A DNA stretch of 64,000 nucleotides from an uncultured Clostridia bacterium (GTDB taxonomy: Bacteria; Bacillota; Clostridia; Christensenellales; Borkfalkiaceae), in contig CAKVPH010000008.1 in assembly GCA_934796775.1 (NCBI GenBank), forward strand, positions 1-64,000, read 5' to 3'. The position numbers were made by a program, and so were the translations under genes. The notes under the pieces are model-generated. The model had not been told where the DNA came from. It made no database searches and saw only the letters and a list, made by a program, of their open reading frames with translations. Positions within the stretch are counted from its first letter, which is position 1, and every line of letters begins with the position of its first letter. Shown here one piece after another: positions 1 through 8,459 of this stretch.

Positions 1-260
1 ACACCGCAATCGAATACACCGTTACTTTCAAAGCCGAAGGTGCGGAAGATATCGTTGTAAAATACACGGTTGAAAACGTTGACGAATTTAAAAAACCTGC
101 CGTTCCCGAAAAAGCGCACTATACCGGAGCTTGGGAAACTTACACTTTAAATTATGATAACGCACAGGTTGTAAACGCAACTTACACCGCAATCGAATAC
201 ACCGTTACTTTCAAAGCCGAAGGTGCGGAAGATATCGTTGTAAAATACACGGTTGAAAAC
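1..260 (+). repeat. 183-bp tandem repeat inside the surface-protein gene
   Basis: Bases 1-77 recur without change at 184-260, a period of 183 bp or 61 codons. The segment between them is the rest of the first unit. Identity at the DNA level indicates recent duplication or gene conversion, so the copy number may vary between strains. More copies may lie upstream of the window. Confidence 0.9.
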
Positions 261-470
261 AAAGATTCGTTTGCCGCTCCCGCCGTTCCCGCAAAGGAAG
301 GATTTGAAGGTAAGTGGGCAGAATACGAACTCAACTTCGAAAACATCACCGTACAAGCAGTTTATACCGAAATTTTAGACGGTTGTAAGTCATCTGTTAC
401 GGGAACTATGGTTCCGTTGTTTGCCCTTTTAGGCGTAGCACTCGTATTTAAACGTAAAAAACAAGACTAA
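1..470 (+). CDS. C-terminal part of a repeat-rich cell-surface protein (InlB B-repeat-like)
   Basis: The reading frame is open from base 3 to the TAA, giving about 155 residues; the start lies outside the window. It contains two copies of a roughly 61-residue unit with the pattern YTVTF-x-AEG, VxYTVEN, PAVPxK, GxW-xxY, xVxAxYT, which is the style of InlB B-repeat (Listeria-Bacteroides, Flg_new) modules of Gram-positive surface proteins. The end is LDGCKSS, then a hydrophobic stretch (VPLFALLGVALVF), then KRKKQD. That Cys/Gly-hydrophobic-basic tail recurs in four other proteins here and suggests a membrane or wall sorting signal. It probably acts outside the cell in adhesion or glycan binding; function is inferred. 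It precedes the first sugar transport locus. Confidence 0.8.
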   Translation, partial: TAIEYTVTFKAEGAEDIVVKYTVENVDEFKKPAVPEKAHYTGAWETYTLNYDNAQVVNATYTAIEYTVTFKAEGAEDIVVKYTVENKDSFAAPAVPAKEGFEGKWAEYELNFENITVQAVYTEILDGCKSSVTGTMVPLFALLGVALVFKRKKQD

Positions 471-483
471 TTTATAATTTTAA

Positions 484-512
484 CCGCCGTGCCTTATTTT
501 TAGGCGCGGCGG
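484..512 (+). promoter_or_regulatory. Strong intercistronic hairpin without T-run
   Basis: A 10-bp GC-rich stem (484-493 with 503-512, one G-T pair) encloses a 9-nt T-rich loop. It is followed by GAAAAAATA rather than by T residues, so it does not look like an intrinsic terminator on this strand. It lies between a surface-protein gene and the next gene of the locus and may stabilise or punctuate a polycistronic message. Confidence 0.6.
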
Positions 513-534
513 GAAAAAATACGGAGAATTTTAT

Positions 535-1956
535 ATGAAAAAAGGAATTAAAAAACTATTCGGTATAGCGGTGGCGGGCATTTTGGCTTCGGCTGCGGTA
601 TCGGGGTTTGGCGGAATTTCAGTAAAAGCGGAAGAGAGCGATTTGCAAAAATACGCTTTTGATCCCGGCGTTTATACCGTTAAAATGGACGATTCCGTAA
701 CCGAAACGGTTCACTACAAGCATAAGGAATCCTATCTTTTTAACGAGCGCGAAACTACGGGAAACATTTCGCTTAAATTCAAAACCGTTTCCGCGTCGGT
801 TAAGGACAACACGCCCTCCGCTCTTTATGGGCTTGTTCGCGGCGCAAGTACGGACATAGCTTACGGCTACGTAAACGCTTACTGGTATTTATTCGGCAAC
901 CACGTTGCGGGCAGCGGCGGCAAAACCATTTATAAAGAAAACGCCGTTACCGATATAACTTACGATACGGTAAGCCATTCTTTCGGTGTTGTAATAGACG
1001 GCGAAGATCAGACCAAAAACGATCTTATGATGTCCTTTGTAGGGAACGCAAAAACAGCTGAAGCCTGCGATGAAGCAGGCGCATCAATAATTCAGTGGGA
1101 CGTTATGAACGCCGCTTGTGAGTTTGAAGCTACGCTTGAAAATTTTGCGCTTACCGACGAAAACGGCTACGATTTGGGAATTGCCATGTCGGCTAACGCA
1201 AACAATTTTACAAAAGAACTTTCCGAAACTTTCTACGGCTATGCGGGCAAAACCGTTACCATAAAACTCTTTACGAATAATACGACTCCGTCTTTCCCCG
1301 CCGCGTTGGACGAAAACGGTCGTAATTTAGGAGTAGTATTTAATGAACTCGGCAATAACGAATTTTCGTTCGTAATGCCCGAAAGCGAGTTTTCGCTCGT
1401 TTGTTACAGAGAAACCTCCGATATATCCCATTACGGAACTTACAGAGCTAAAAACGGAGATATGTATGTTTTGGGCGATACCTCTTATAAACTTACTCGA
1501 AGCGGGAAAACCGACTTAAAATTAAAGGCGTTCGATAACGGCGCATTATTTATTTTCGAAGGCGACGCGTTGATCGAATCGATACTAAAATACGGAGATT
1601 TGATGATCGGTGACGAAAGATACGAAAAACTTTTATCTTACACCGTAGAGTTTATAAGCGACGGTAAAAGCGTACAAACGGCAACAGTAAATTCGGGCGA
1701 CTACATTTTACAAAAACCCGAAAGCGATCCGCAAAAGGACGGTTACAAGTTTGTCGGTTGGAAAACGGGCGACGGCAAAGCATATGATTTTTCTGCTACA
1801 GTAACTCATTCCATAATGCTTTACGCCGATTTTGAACCGCTCAATCATCAGGATCCTAAGCCCGTATCGGGCGGTTGCGGCTCAAGCGTAAATGCGGGAG
1901 CGTTTGCACTTCTTGCCGTTGCGGCAATAATTTTAAAGAGAAAAAACGAAAGGTAA
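535..1956 (+). CDS. Secreted surface protein with InlB-like repeat and Cys/Gly sorting tail
   Basis: The 473-residue product has a signal peptide (about 1-31, KKGIKK followed by a hydrophobic Ala/Gly stretch). Most of the body is unrecognised. Residues about 369-435 form an InlB B-repeat-like module (VEFISDG, GYKFVGWKTGDG, YADFEP). The tail is GGCGSS, a helix, then KRKNER (about 447-473), shared with other surface proteins of the window. It starts at an ATG after CGGAGAA and is followed 4 bp later by two ABC sugar permeases, so it is likely an exported glycan-binding partner of that transporter. The substrate cannot be read from the sequence. Confidence 0.75.
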   Translation: MKKGIKKLFGIAVAGILASAAVSGFGGISVKAEESDLQKYAFDPGVYTVKMDDSVTETVHYKHKESYLFNERETTGNISLKFKTVSASVKDNTPSALYGLVRGASTDIAYGYVNAYWYLFGNHVAGSGGKTIYKENAVTDITYDTVSHSFGVVIDGEDQTKNDLMMSFVGNAKTAEACDEAGASIIQWDVMNAACEFEATLENFALTDENGYDLGIAMSANANNFTKELSETFYGYAGKTVTIKLFTNNTTPSFPAALDENGRNLGVVFNELGNNEFSFVMPESEFSLVCYRETSDISHYGTYRAKNGDMYVLGDTSYKLTRSGKTDLKLKAFDNGALFIFEGDALIESILKYGDLMIGDERYEKLLSYTVEFISDGKSVQTATVNSGDYILQKPESDPQKDGYKFVGWKTGDGKAYDFSATVTHSIMLYADFEPLNHQDPKPVSGGCGSSVNAGAFALLAVAAIILKRKNER

Positions 1957-1960
1957 AACT

Positions 1961-2878
1961 ATGGTAAACAACGCACATGCGCGTAAATGGAAAAGGGCGG
2001 GATTTATATTATCGTTTATAATTCTGCCGACTGTTACTTTTCTTATATTTTACGTCTACGTCAATTTAAATTCCTTCGCCATGGCGTTTCAACATACGGC
2101 GGTTGACGGAACTAAATCTTTCACGTTTGATAATATTGCCGAGGTTTTCAGGCGGCTTTTCCCGCCCGATGAGGAAATGGGCGAGGCGTTTTTAAACACG
2201 TTCAAAACGTTCGGCGTTAATATGATAATGTTTTTCGTCGGCGTTTTCGTATCCTACTTTTTATACAAGAAGATATTTTTATACAAGGCGTTCCGCATAA
2301 TTTTCTATCTGCCAAGCATAATTTCGGCGGTAGTTATGTGCGCGGTGTATAAAAACCTTGTAGGTAGTTTCGACGTCGGACTGTTTTTGCAAAAACTTTA
2401 TAATCTGTCTTATGTTCCCGACGTGTTTTCAGACGTAAAATTTGCAAACGCCGCCGTGCTTATAAATATGATCTGGCTCACGTTCCCCGGCAATCTTATC
2501 ATTTGGGGCGGAACGTTTGCTCGAGTGCCTGAAAGCGTTTTAGAATCCGCTAAACTTGACGGAGTAAACTGGGTTCAGGAAGCTTTTAAAATCATTATTC
2601 CCATAGTATGGCCCACGTTTGCGCTTATGTTCATATTGTCCATAGCTGGTATTTTCGGCGCGAGCGGACAGGTATTCCTTTTAACCATGGGGCAGGCAGG
2701 CACTCAGACTATAGCCAACTGGATGTATCTGCAGGTTTACGGCGTTTCAATAAACAATTCGTCAAACGCGTTCAACTATATGTCCGCTCTCGGAATGGTA
2801 TTAACCGTAGTTTCGTGTGCGGTGTCGCTCACTTTAAGAAAGGTAAGCGGTAAGATGTTCAAGGAGGTTGAATACTGA
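1961..2878 (+). CDS. Sugar ABC transporter permease (UgpA/MalF type)
   Basis: This 305-residue integral membrane protein has about six hydrophobic segments and the cytoplasmic EAA-type loop of binding-protein-dependent permeases (LESAKLDGVNWVQEAFKI followed by IIPIVWPTF). It resembles the first permease of CUT1 oligosaccharide importers. The stop codon overlaps the next ATG by one base (TGATG), which indicates coupled translation with the second permease. No ATPase gene is nearby; CUT1 systems of Firmicutes often share an MsmK/MsmX-type ATPase encoded elsewhere, and I infer the same here. Confidence 0.9.
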   Translation: MVNNAHARKWKRAGFILSFIILPTVTFLIFYVYVNLNSFAMAFQHTAVDGTKSFTFDNIAEVFRRLFPPDEEMGEAFLNTFKTFGVNMIMFFVGVFVSYFLYKKIFLYKAFRIIFYLPSIISAVVMCAVYKNLVGSFDVGLFLQKLYNLSYVPDVFSDVKFANAAVLINMIWLTFPGNLIIWGGTFARVPESVLESAKLDGVNWVQEAFKIIIPIVWPTFALMFILSIAGIFGASGQVFLLTMGQAGTQTIANWMYLQVYGVSINNSSNAFNYMSALGMVLTVVSCAVSLTLRKVSGKMFKEVEY

Positions 2879-3753
2879 TGAATTTTAAAGAAAACACTTG
2901 GAAAATTCAAAAGCGCAGCCCCTCCGAACGAGTGCTGTATTGCATTATTTTCGTTATATTTATAGCGTTTGCGTTGTCATACCTTTACTGTTTGTGGTGG
3001 TGCTTGATGTCCGGGCTTAAAACTCACGACGAAATTGTAGCAAACCCGTTCAATCTGCCCGAAGTCTGGCGCTTTGACCATTTTGGCGAAATGATGGAAA
3101 AAATGGAAGTTTCCGATACCGGATTTTTCGGAATGTTATTCAACAGCATTTATTTTTCGGTTATCGGCGCGATTTTTTCGTCTATGAGTACGGCAATGCT
3201 CGCATACGTTACCTGTAAATACAAATTCCCGGGTGCAGGGTGCTATTTTGTGGCGTCCTTAATAACAATGATACTTCCCATTTACGGTAACGGCGGAAGT
3301 ATGTACGTTTTACTGCACGATTTAGGGCTTTTAAACAGCCGCTGGATGATATTAACGTCTTTTTCGGGTATCGGCGTGAACTATATGTATTTCCACGCGT
3401 TTTTCCAGAACGTTAGCAACACTTATGCCGAAGCCGCCGAAATTGACGGCGCAGGCGACTACACTATATTTTTTAAGGTAATACTGCCGCAGGCAATGCC
3501 TATGCTTTGCGCAATTTTTCTTATAATATGGATGGCTGAATGGAACAACTATTCCACAGCTGTGTTGTATCTTAACAAACTACCCACGCTTTCGGCGGGA
3601 ATTTATCTTTTCCAGACCGAAGCTACAAACAGCGCGCGTTACGATATACTCAACATGGCGTATTTTGTAACGTGTATACCTCCGTTACTTATATTTATAT
3701 TTTTTAACAACGTGCTTATGAGCAATATTTCGCTCGGCGGCATTAAGGAATAA
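2878..3753 (+). CDS. Sugar ABC transporter permease (UgpE/MalG type)
   Basis: This 291-residue protein has about six membrane segments and an EAA loop (YAEAAEIDGAGDYTIFFKV, then ILPQAMPM). It ends in SNISLGGIKE, the usual SxGGxKG-like end of MalG-type permeases. It is translationally coupled to the preceding permease and is followed 12 bp later by the solute-binding lipoprotein, giving a permease-permease-binding protein order. Together they should import an oligosaccharide. Confidence 0.9.
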   Translation: MNFKENTWKIQKRSPSERVLYCIIFVIFIAFALSYLYCLWWCLMSGLKTHDEIVANPFNLPEVWRFDHFGEMMEKMEVSDTGFFGMLFNSIYFSVIGAIFSSMSTAMLAYVTCKYKFPGAGCYFVASLITMILPIYGNGGSMYVLLHDLGLLNSRWMILTSFSGIGVNYMYFHAFFQNVSNTYAEAAEIDGAGDYTIFFKVILPQAMPMLCAIFLIIWMAEWNNYSTAVLYLNKLPTLSAGIYLFQTEATNSARYDILNMAYFVTCIPPLLIFIFFNNVLMSNISLGGIKE

Positions 3754-3765
3754 AGGAGAAATTTT

Positions 3766-5313
3766 ATGAAAAAATTAAGCAAGATTATTGCAACCTTACT
3801 CTCTGTTCTGCTTTCGGTTACCGCATTTGCGGCTTGCGGCGGAGATAATAAGAAAGACAAGAAAAATACCGAAAAAGATATCGAAATATCATTTTGGATA
3901 GGCGGTTTCGGCGAACAGTTTATGGACGATATCATCGCGGGCTTTAACTCTAAATATCCCGATTACAACGCTTATAAAACGTCCGAAAGAAACGCCGTTA
4001 CCCTGGTAAACAGCTTAAAACTCGGCCAAAACGACACTACGGATATTTATTTAAACCAGACCGACGCATTTATAAACTATCAGGATATGTTCATGGATTT
4101 AAGTGAAATTGCAAACGAAAAAATCGACGGCGAAGATAAATCCATTGCCGAAAAATACGATTCTTCGCTTTATAACTCGCTTAAATATCCCGACGGAAGC
4201 CTTAAAATGCTCGGTTGGGCTGGTTCTATCGCGGGAATTATGTACAATGGCGATATAATAGACGGAACCGCTTATTCCGTTCCAAAAACCACCGAACAGC
4301 TCCGCCGCCTTACTTTAAGACTTAAAGACGACAAGCGTTACAACCTTAACTCTTTCACTCCGTTCGTAAGCTTTGATAACGGCGGATATTATGTGTATCT
4401 CGTAAAAGCCTGGATGGCTCAGTATGCGGGACTTGATTATTATCAGGACAACTGGTTACAACTTAAAAACGAAGCGGGCGAAGCTCCTTCCAAAGACGTA
4501 TATTTAAGCGAAAACGACGGTAAAAAACAGGCGCTTGAAGTTCTCACTCAGATTTTCAGAAACGATACTTTGTTATACGGCTCCAACTCGTTCGTAAAAG
4601 ACACCGCTCAGACAAAATTCGTTCAGGGTAACGCCGCCATGATGGTAAACGGAACCTGGATGTTCAACGAAGCGCAGGCAAGCGGAAGCAAGAGCAAAAA
4701 CTTCAAAATGATGCGTACTCCCGTTATAAGCGCGATTATAGATAAATGCACTACTATAGAAGACGACGAAGAACTCGCCGCAGTAGTTACCGCAGTCGAT
4801 AATGTTTTAGATAACGGCGCGGCAGTATCGCTCACGGGCGACGGTTACGACGTAAATCAGGCTGACTGGGACAGAATTTTTGCCGCAAGAAAGCTTATTT
4901 ATCATAACGGAAGCGAACACGCGCTTATCGTAAACAAATACACCAACGCAAAAGAGGGCGTTAAAAAGTTCATTCAGTATTATTATTCCGACGAAGGACT
5001 TGCAAAATTCATCAACGCTACCCATGCGCAGGCAAACGCTTACGTTACAAACGGCAGCAGCGTAAACTACAGCGGCTGGACCGATTACGAAAAACAACTT
5101 TACGCCGAATCCGACAGATACACTTACGTTACCGACGGTAACGCGCGCAGCGCAATGTTTGCAAACAACGTAATGCGCGTTTACGGTACTCTTAACGTAG
5201 TTTTGGATATGAGTGCGGGCGGCGATCCCAAGTCGGCAACTCAACTTTGGTCGGATTTTAATTCCGACGTAAATAAAAACTGGGCTACCTGGCTTAAAAA
5301 CGCAGGTTATTAA
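3766..5313 (+). CDS. Sugar ABC transporter substrate-binding lipoprotein
   Basis: The 515-residue product has a lipoprotein signal peptide with Cys24 in TAFAACGG, followed by a charged linker. Motifs such as SFWIGGFGEQFMDDI at the start and KFVQGNAAMMVNGTWMF in the middle are typical of family 1 extracellular solute-binding proteins. It should sit on the outer face of the membrane and deliver a glycan to the two permeases just upstream. An AAAGGAGAAA ribosome site precedes the ATG. Confidence 0.9.
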   Translation: MKKLSKIIATLLSVLLSVTAFAACGGDNKKDKKNTEKDIEISFWIGGFGEQFMDDIIAGFNSKYPDYNAYKTSERNAVTLVNSLKLGQNDTTDIYLNQTDAFINYQDMFMDLSEIANEKIDGEDKSIAEKYDSSLYNSLKYPDGSLKMLGWAGSIAGIMYNGDIIDGTAYSVPKTTEQLRRLTLRLKDDKRYNLNSFTPFVSFDNGGYYVYLVKAWMAQYAGLDYYQDNWLQLKNEAGEAPSKDVYLSENDGKKQALEVLTQIFRNDTLLYGSNSFVKDTAQTKFVQGNAAMMVNGTWMFNEAQASGSKSKNFKMMRTPVISAIIDKCTTIEDDEELAAVVTAVDNVLDNGAAVSLTGDGYDVNQADWDRIFAARKLIYHNGSEHALIVNKYTNAKEGVKKFIQYYYSDEGLAKFINATHAQANAYVTNGSSVNYSGWTDYEKQLYAESDRYTYVTDGNARSAMFANNVMRVYGTLNVVLDMSAGGDPKSATQLWSDFNSDVNKNWATWLKNAGY

Positions 5314-5324
5314 GATTAAGAATT

Positions 5325-6953
5325 ATGATGAAAAATAAATTATTAAAAACTTTTGCGGCTATATTTGCCGTAATGTGTTTATCCGTTCCGTGCGTAGTAG
5401 CATCTGCGGGTTCGTCGGTGGTAAACGTTGCTTCCGACGAGTCCGTTATAAACGGAATAGACGACGCATACTGGCTTAATTTCGGCTCGGTAAAAGGTAA
5501 TAGCGGCAACGTCGTGTTCGACGACACCGTATCTTCTTCGGGCAGAATAATAGCTTCAACAAAAATTCAGGATTTTTCCGACTGCGGAATAGAAAATATT
5601 TTTGACGCAAGCTATTCGCTTATTATAAACGATATCCCCGAAGGCGATAATAACAGATTTTCGCTTGTTTACGGGCTTGACGATTTCGAATCTAAGCTCG
5701 GCTCTGCCGGGACTACCGAAGTGTATTTCGTGAAAGAAAATTCTACGCTTAAACTCGGCGTTAAAAGATTTGCTTTAACCGACGGCGCAGAAGTAAACGT
5801 ATTGCAACCGACCGTATTTTCCGGTTTAACTTTCGGCGAAGAAATAACGCTTAAAGTTTCGCTTGACGCAGATAGTCTTTTAAAAGTCGAAGCGGGCGCG
5901 GCAGGCGAAAGCCTTGCAACCGTGTTAGACGAAAGCAACGTTTTAAACTTTGCTCATTCTTTAAGCGGTTACACGGGTATTGCTCAAAGCGGTAAATGCT
6001 CGGCAAAAGTAACGTCGGTAAACATAAAAGCACACAGATATTACAATGCCAAAACGCCTTTGGAAATAACCGAAAATTTCGATAACGGACATTACAATCG
6101 CAACGCATTTTTCACCCGTTCGCAAATGGACGAGGCAGGCGGCTATGCAGGCTCGTGCTACGTTGAAAACGGCGCGCTCAAATTCGACGTATTGTCAAGC
6201 TTTATAAGCACGGTATATCGTTATTCGAATTTCGAGCTTACCTTTGATTTAACAGACGTTCGGCGCGAACCCGTTTACGATCAGAACGGCAACGTGCTTA
6301 AACCCGCCGCGGGGCAAGGCTCGTGGTTCGGTATTTCGTTCGGCGTTGAAGAAAACAAAGGAAAGTTCGATAACCACGCGAGAGGCCACTTGCTTTTTAC
6401 CATGGAGGTCAGCGCGAACTCAATGAGAATGTATAAAAACCTTAAGGTTCAGGACTTAAACGGACAACAGCTCGTTTCATATCCTTCGGCTTACAAGACC
6501 GATAAAATGAACATTTTAAATCCCGAAAACGACGGAGTAATTTACAATTACAAGGTAACTATGAAAGACGGTGTGTTTACGGTAACGTATAAAACGTCCG
6601 AAGACGAAAGTTTCCCGTCCGTTCCGCTTATCACTACCGATCTCGGCTACACTCCGCTTGGCAGCGTTGCTATTATCTCTTACCGTTACACGGGTTACAC
6701 AATAGATAATATTCGTATTTTGAATCAGGATATAAAACCCGAAGCCGTAACTATTACTTACGAAGAAAACGGACTTAAAAATACCGAAGACTTTAAGTAC
6801 ACCGATAAATGGGACGACAAAGATCTTATTTCAAACAAACCTTCTCAGGTTCCTTCGTCCGGTTGCGGCGGTTCGGTTATGGGAATCACCACGCTTATAC
6901 CCGCGCTTATAGCAACTGCGCTTATTGCGAAAAGGAGAAAAAACGATGAATAA
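5325..6953 (+). CDS. Secreted surface protein with Cys/Gly sorting tail
   Basis: The 542-residue product has a signal peptide (about 1-28, ending CVVASAG). The body is predicted beta-rich; residues about 250-475 (NFDNG, WFGISFG, YTIDNIRIL) look like a laminin-G/DUF1080-like jelly roll, which often binds carbohydrate. This assignment is by eye only. The tail SSGCGGS, a helix, KRRKNDE matches the other surface proteins here. It lies 11 bp after the binding-protein gene, and its end overlaps the next start by 8 bp, so it belongs to the same operon. ATG at 5325 or 5328 could be used; the ribosome site is weak. Confidence 0.7.
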   Translation: MMKNKLLKTFAAIFAVMCLSVPCVVASAGSSVVNVASDESVINGIDDAYWLNFGSVKGNSGNVVFDDTVSSSGRIIASTKIQDFSDCGIENIFDASYSLIINDIPEGDNNRFSLVYGLDDFESKLGSAGTTEVYFVKENSTLKLGVKRFALTDGAEVNVLQPTVFSGLTFGEEITLKVSLDADSLLKVEAGAAGESLATVLDESNVLNFAHSLSGYTGIAQSGKCSAKVTSVNIKAHRYYNAKTPLEITENFDNGHYNRNAFFTRSQMDEAGGYAGSCYVENGALKFDVLSSFISTVYRYSNFELTFDLTDVRREPVYDQNGNVLKPAAGQGSWFGISFGVEENKGKFDNHARGHLLFTMEVSANSMRMYKNLKVQDLNGQQLVSYPSAYKTDKMNILNPENDGVIYNYKVTMKDGVFTVTYKTSEDESFPSVPLITTDLGYTPLGSVAIISYRYTGYTIDNIRILNQDIKPEAVTITYEENGLKNTEDFKYTDKWDDKDLISNKPSQVPSSGCGGSVMGITTLIPALIATALIAKRRKNDE

Positions 6954-8430
6954 AAAAATAATAGCATGCGCTTCTGCGCTCGTTTTGTTCGTATGTTCTT
7001 CCGCTTGCGTAAAAAGTGACAGAGCGTTTGATAAATTAAACGAAGAAAACTACTATATTACCGAAAAAGGCACGCCCGTTGATTACGCAACTTTATCGTT
7101 CGACTATCTCGGCGGCACGGACGTCATGCCTATCGGCGGCTTTTACGGTCCGTATAACTCGGGCGGCAGTATAGACGGATATCAGTTCCCGCAACTTATG
7201 GACGAAAAATATTATAAGCTTATCGCAGACGCAGGCGTAAATATGATCGTTTACTCTGCCGACGTTCAGCCCGCAAGCGTAATGCGCTCGCTCGAACTCG
7301 GCGGCAAATACAAAATAGGGCAGTTTGCAAACTGCTCGCTGGTAGATACCATTGCCGGTAGACTTGATAAAGATAAACGCTATCATAAGGGCGACGCTCT
7401 TCCTTTTACCACCGAACAATTTTATAATCAGATAAAAGATTTGTTAAAATACGATTCGCTTTTAGGTATACGCGGAGCGGACGAACCTTTCTGGTATCAG
7501 CTCGACGGACTTGCGGAAGTATCTAAAATGATTAAAGAAATCGGCTATGGCGATACGCAGATGTACATCAACGCGCTCGGCTACGGCGGCGGCGACTTAA
7601 CTTACGGCGGATATGAAGAGCATATAACAGCCGAACAGTACTTTGATAAGATTTTTACCGAAGTTCAGATACCTTTCCTTTCTAGCACGGGTTATTTCTA
7701 TACCAAAAAGAACACGCCCGATAAAGACCTTTCCATAATGTTCCCCACGTTATCGTCTATCCGCACGTTGGCAAGCAAATACGACGTGCCTATGTGGAGA
7801 ATGTTGCAGGTCGGCGGGCAGTGGAACGACGAAGCTATCGAGAAAGAATCGGTTGACTACTATCCCAACGAAGGCGAAGTATTGTTCGACGTGAACATCG
7901 CGCTTTGTTACGGCTGTAAGGCTATACAGTATTTCCCGCTCATTTCGCCTCTTCACTTTGCATACGCGCCGGACGGAACTTACGATTTCAATCGTAACGG
8001 ACTTATTTCGGCAGCAGGCACTATAAATGAGTGGTATTATTACGCAATGAAAGCGAATAAACAGATAAAAGCTATCGACCACGTTTTAATGAACAGCGCA
8101 AATATAGGACTTATAGTTCACGGCGAAAAAGCAAAGGAATTAGCGCGCATAGACGACGAAAACAGAGACGAACTCATTCGTGAAGGCAAATTCCGTCAGC
8201 TCACTTCTGTTTCGGGCGACGATTGCTTTGTAGGCTGTTTCGACTATAAAGGCGGCACTGCTTTGTACGTAGTAAACTATTCAAGAACGGAAAAAGCTTC
8301 CGTCGAACTTAATTTCGATAATCGTTACGGTTACGAAGTTATTCAGCGCGCCGTTTCAACGCAGGTTGCGGGTAATTACGTTCCGCTTACTTTAGAGTGC
8401 GGCGAAGGCGTTTTAATAGTTCTTAAATAA
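6946..8430 (+). CDS. Lipoprotein of an Asp-Glu-Pro TIM-barrel family, putative glycoside hydrolase
   Basis: The product (494 residues from the ATG after AAAGGAG) has a lipobox with Cys21 (SSACVK). The fold appears to be an alpha/beta barrel: early PIGGFYGPY, LIADAGVNM, then GIRGADEPFW with Asp179-Glu180-Pro181, then MWRMLQVGG and IALCYGCKAIQYF. Clan GH-A enzymes carry Asn-Glu-Pro at the corresponding acid/base position, so Glu180 is the candidate catalytic acid; this is inference. Three paralogues occur at about 17.5, 38.3 and 45.7 kb. All end with a small C-terminal domain closing in GEGVLIVL-like residues. It likely trims glycans outside the cell for the neighbouring importer. Confidence 0.65.
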   Translation: MNKKIIACASALVLFVCSSACVKSDRAFDKLNEENYYITEKGTPVDYATLSFDYLGGTDVMPIGGFYGPYNSGGSIDGYQFPQLMDEKYYKLIADAGVNMIVYSADVQPASVMRSLELGGKYKIGQFANCSLVDTIAGRLDKDKRYHKGDALPFTTEQFYNQIKDLLKYDSLLGIRGADEPFWYQLDGLAEVSKMIKEIGYGDTQMYINALGYGGGDLTYGGYEEHITAEQYFDKIFTEVQIPFLSSTGYFYTKKNTPDKDLSIMFPTLSSIRTLASKYDVPMWRMLQVGGQWNDEAIEKESVDYYPNEGEVLFDVNIALCYGCKAIQYFPLISPLHFAYAPDGTYDFNRNGLISAAGTINEWYYYAMKANKQIKAIDHVLMNSANIGLIVHGEKAKELARIDDENRDELIREGKFRQLTSVSGDDCFVGCFDYKGGTALYVVNYSRTEKASVELNFDNRYGYEVIQRAVSTQVAGNYVPLTLECGEGVLIVLK

Positions 8431-8459
8431 AAAAATAAAGCTTTTAATTATATGCAATT

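Noticed and set aside
3639..3935. Minus-strand frame over a permease and binding-protein junction.
   Set aside because: Both plus-strand genes are strongly supported; the antisense frame has no start signal.
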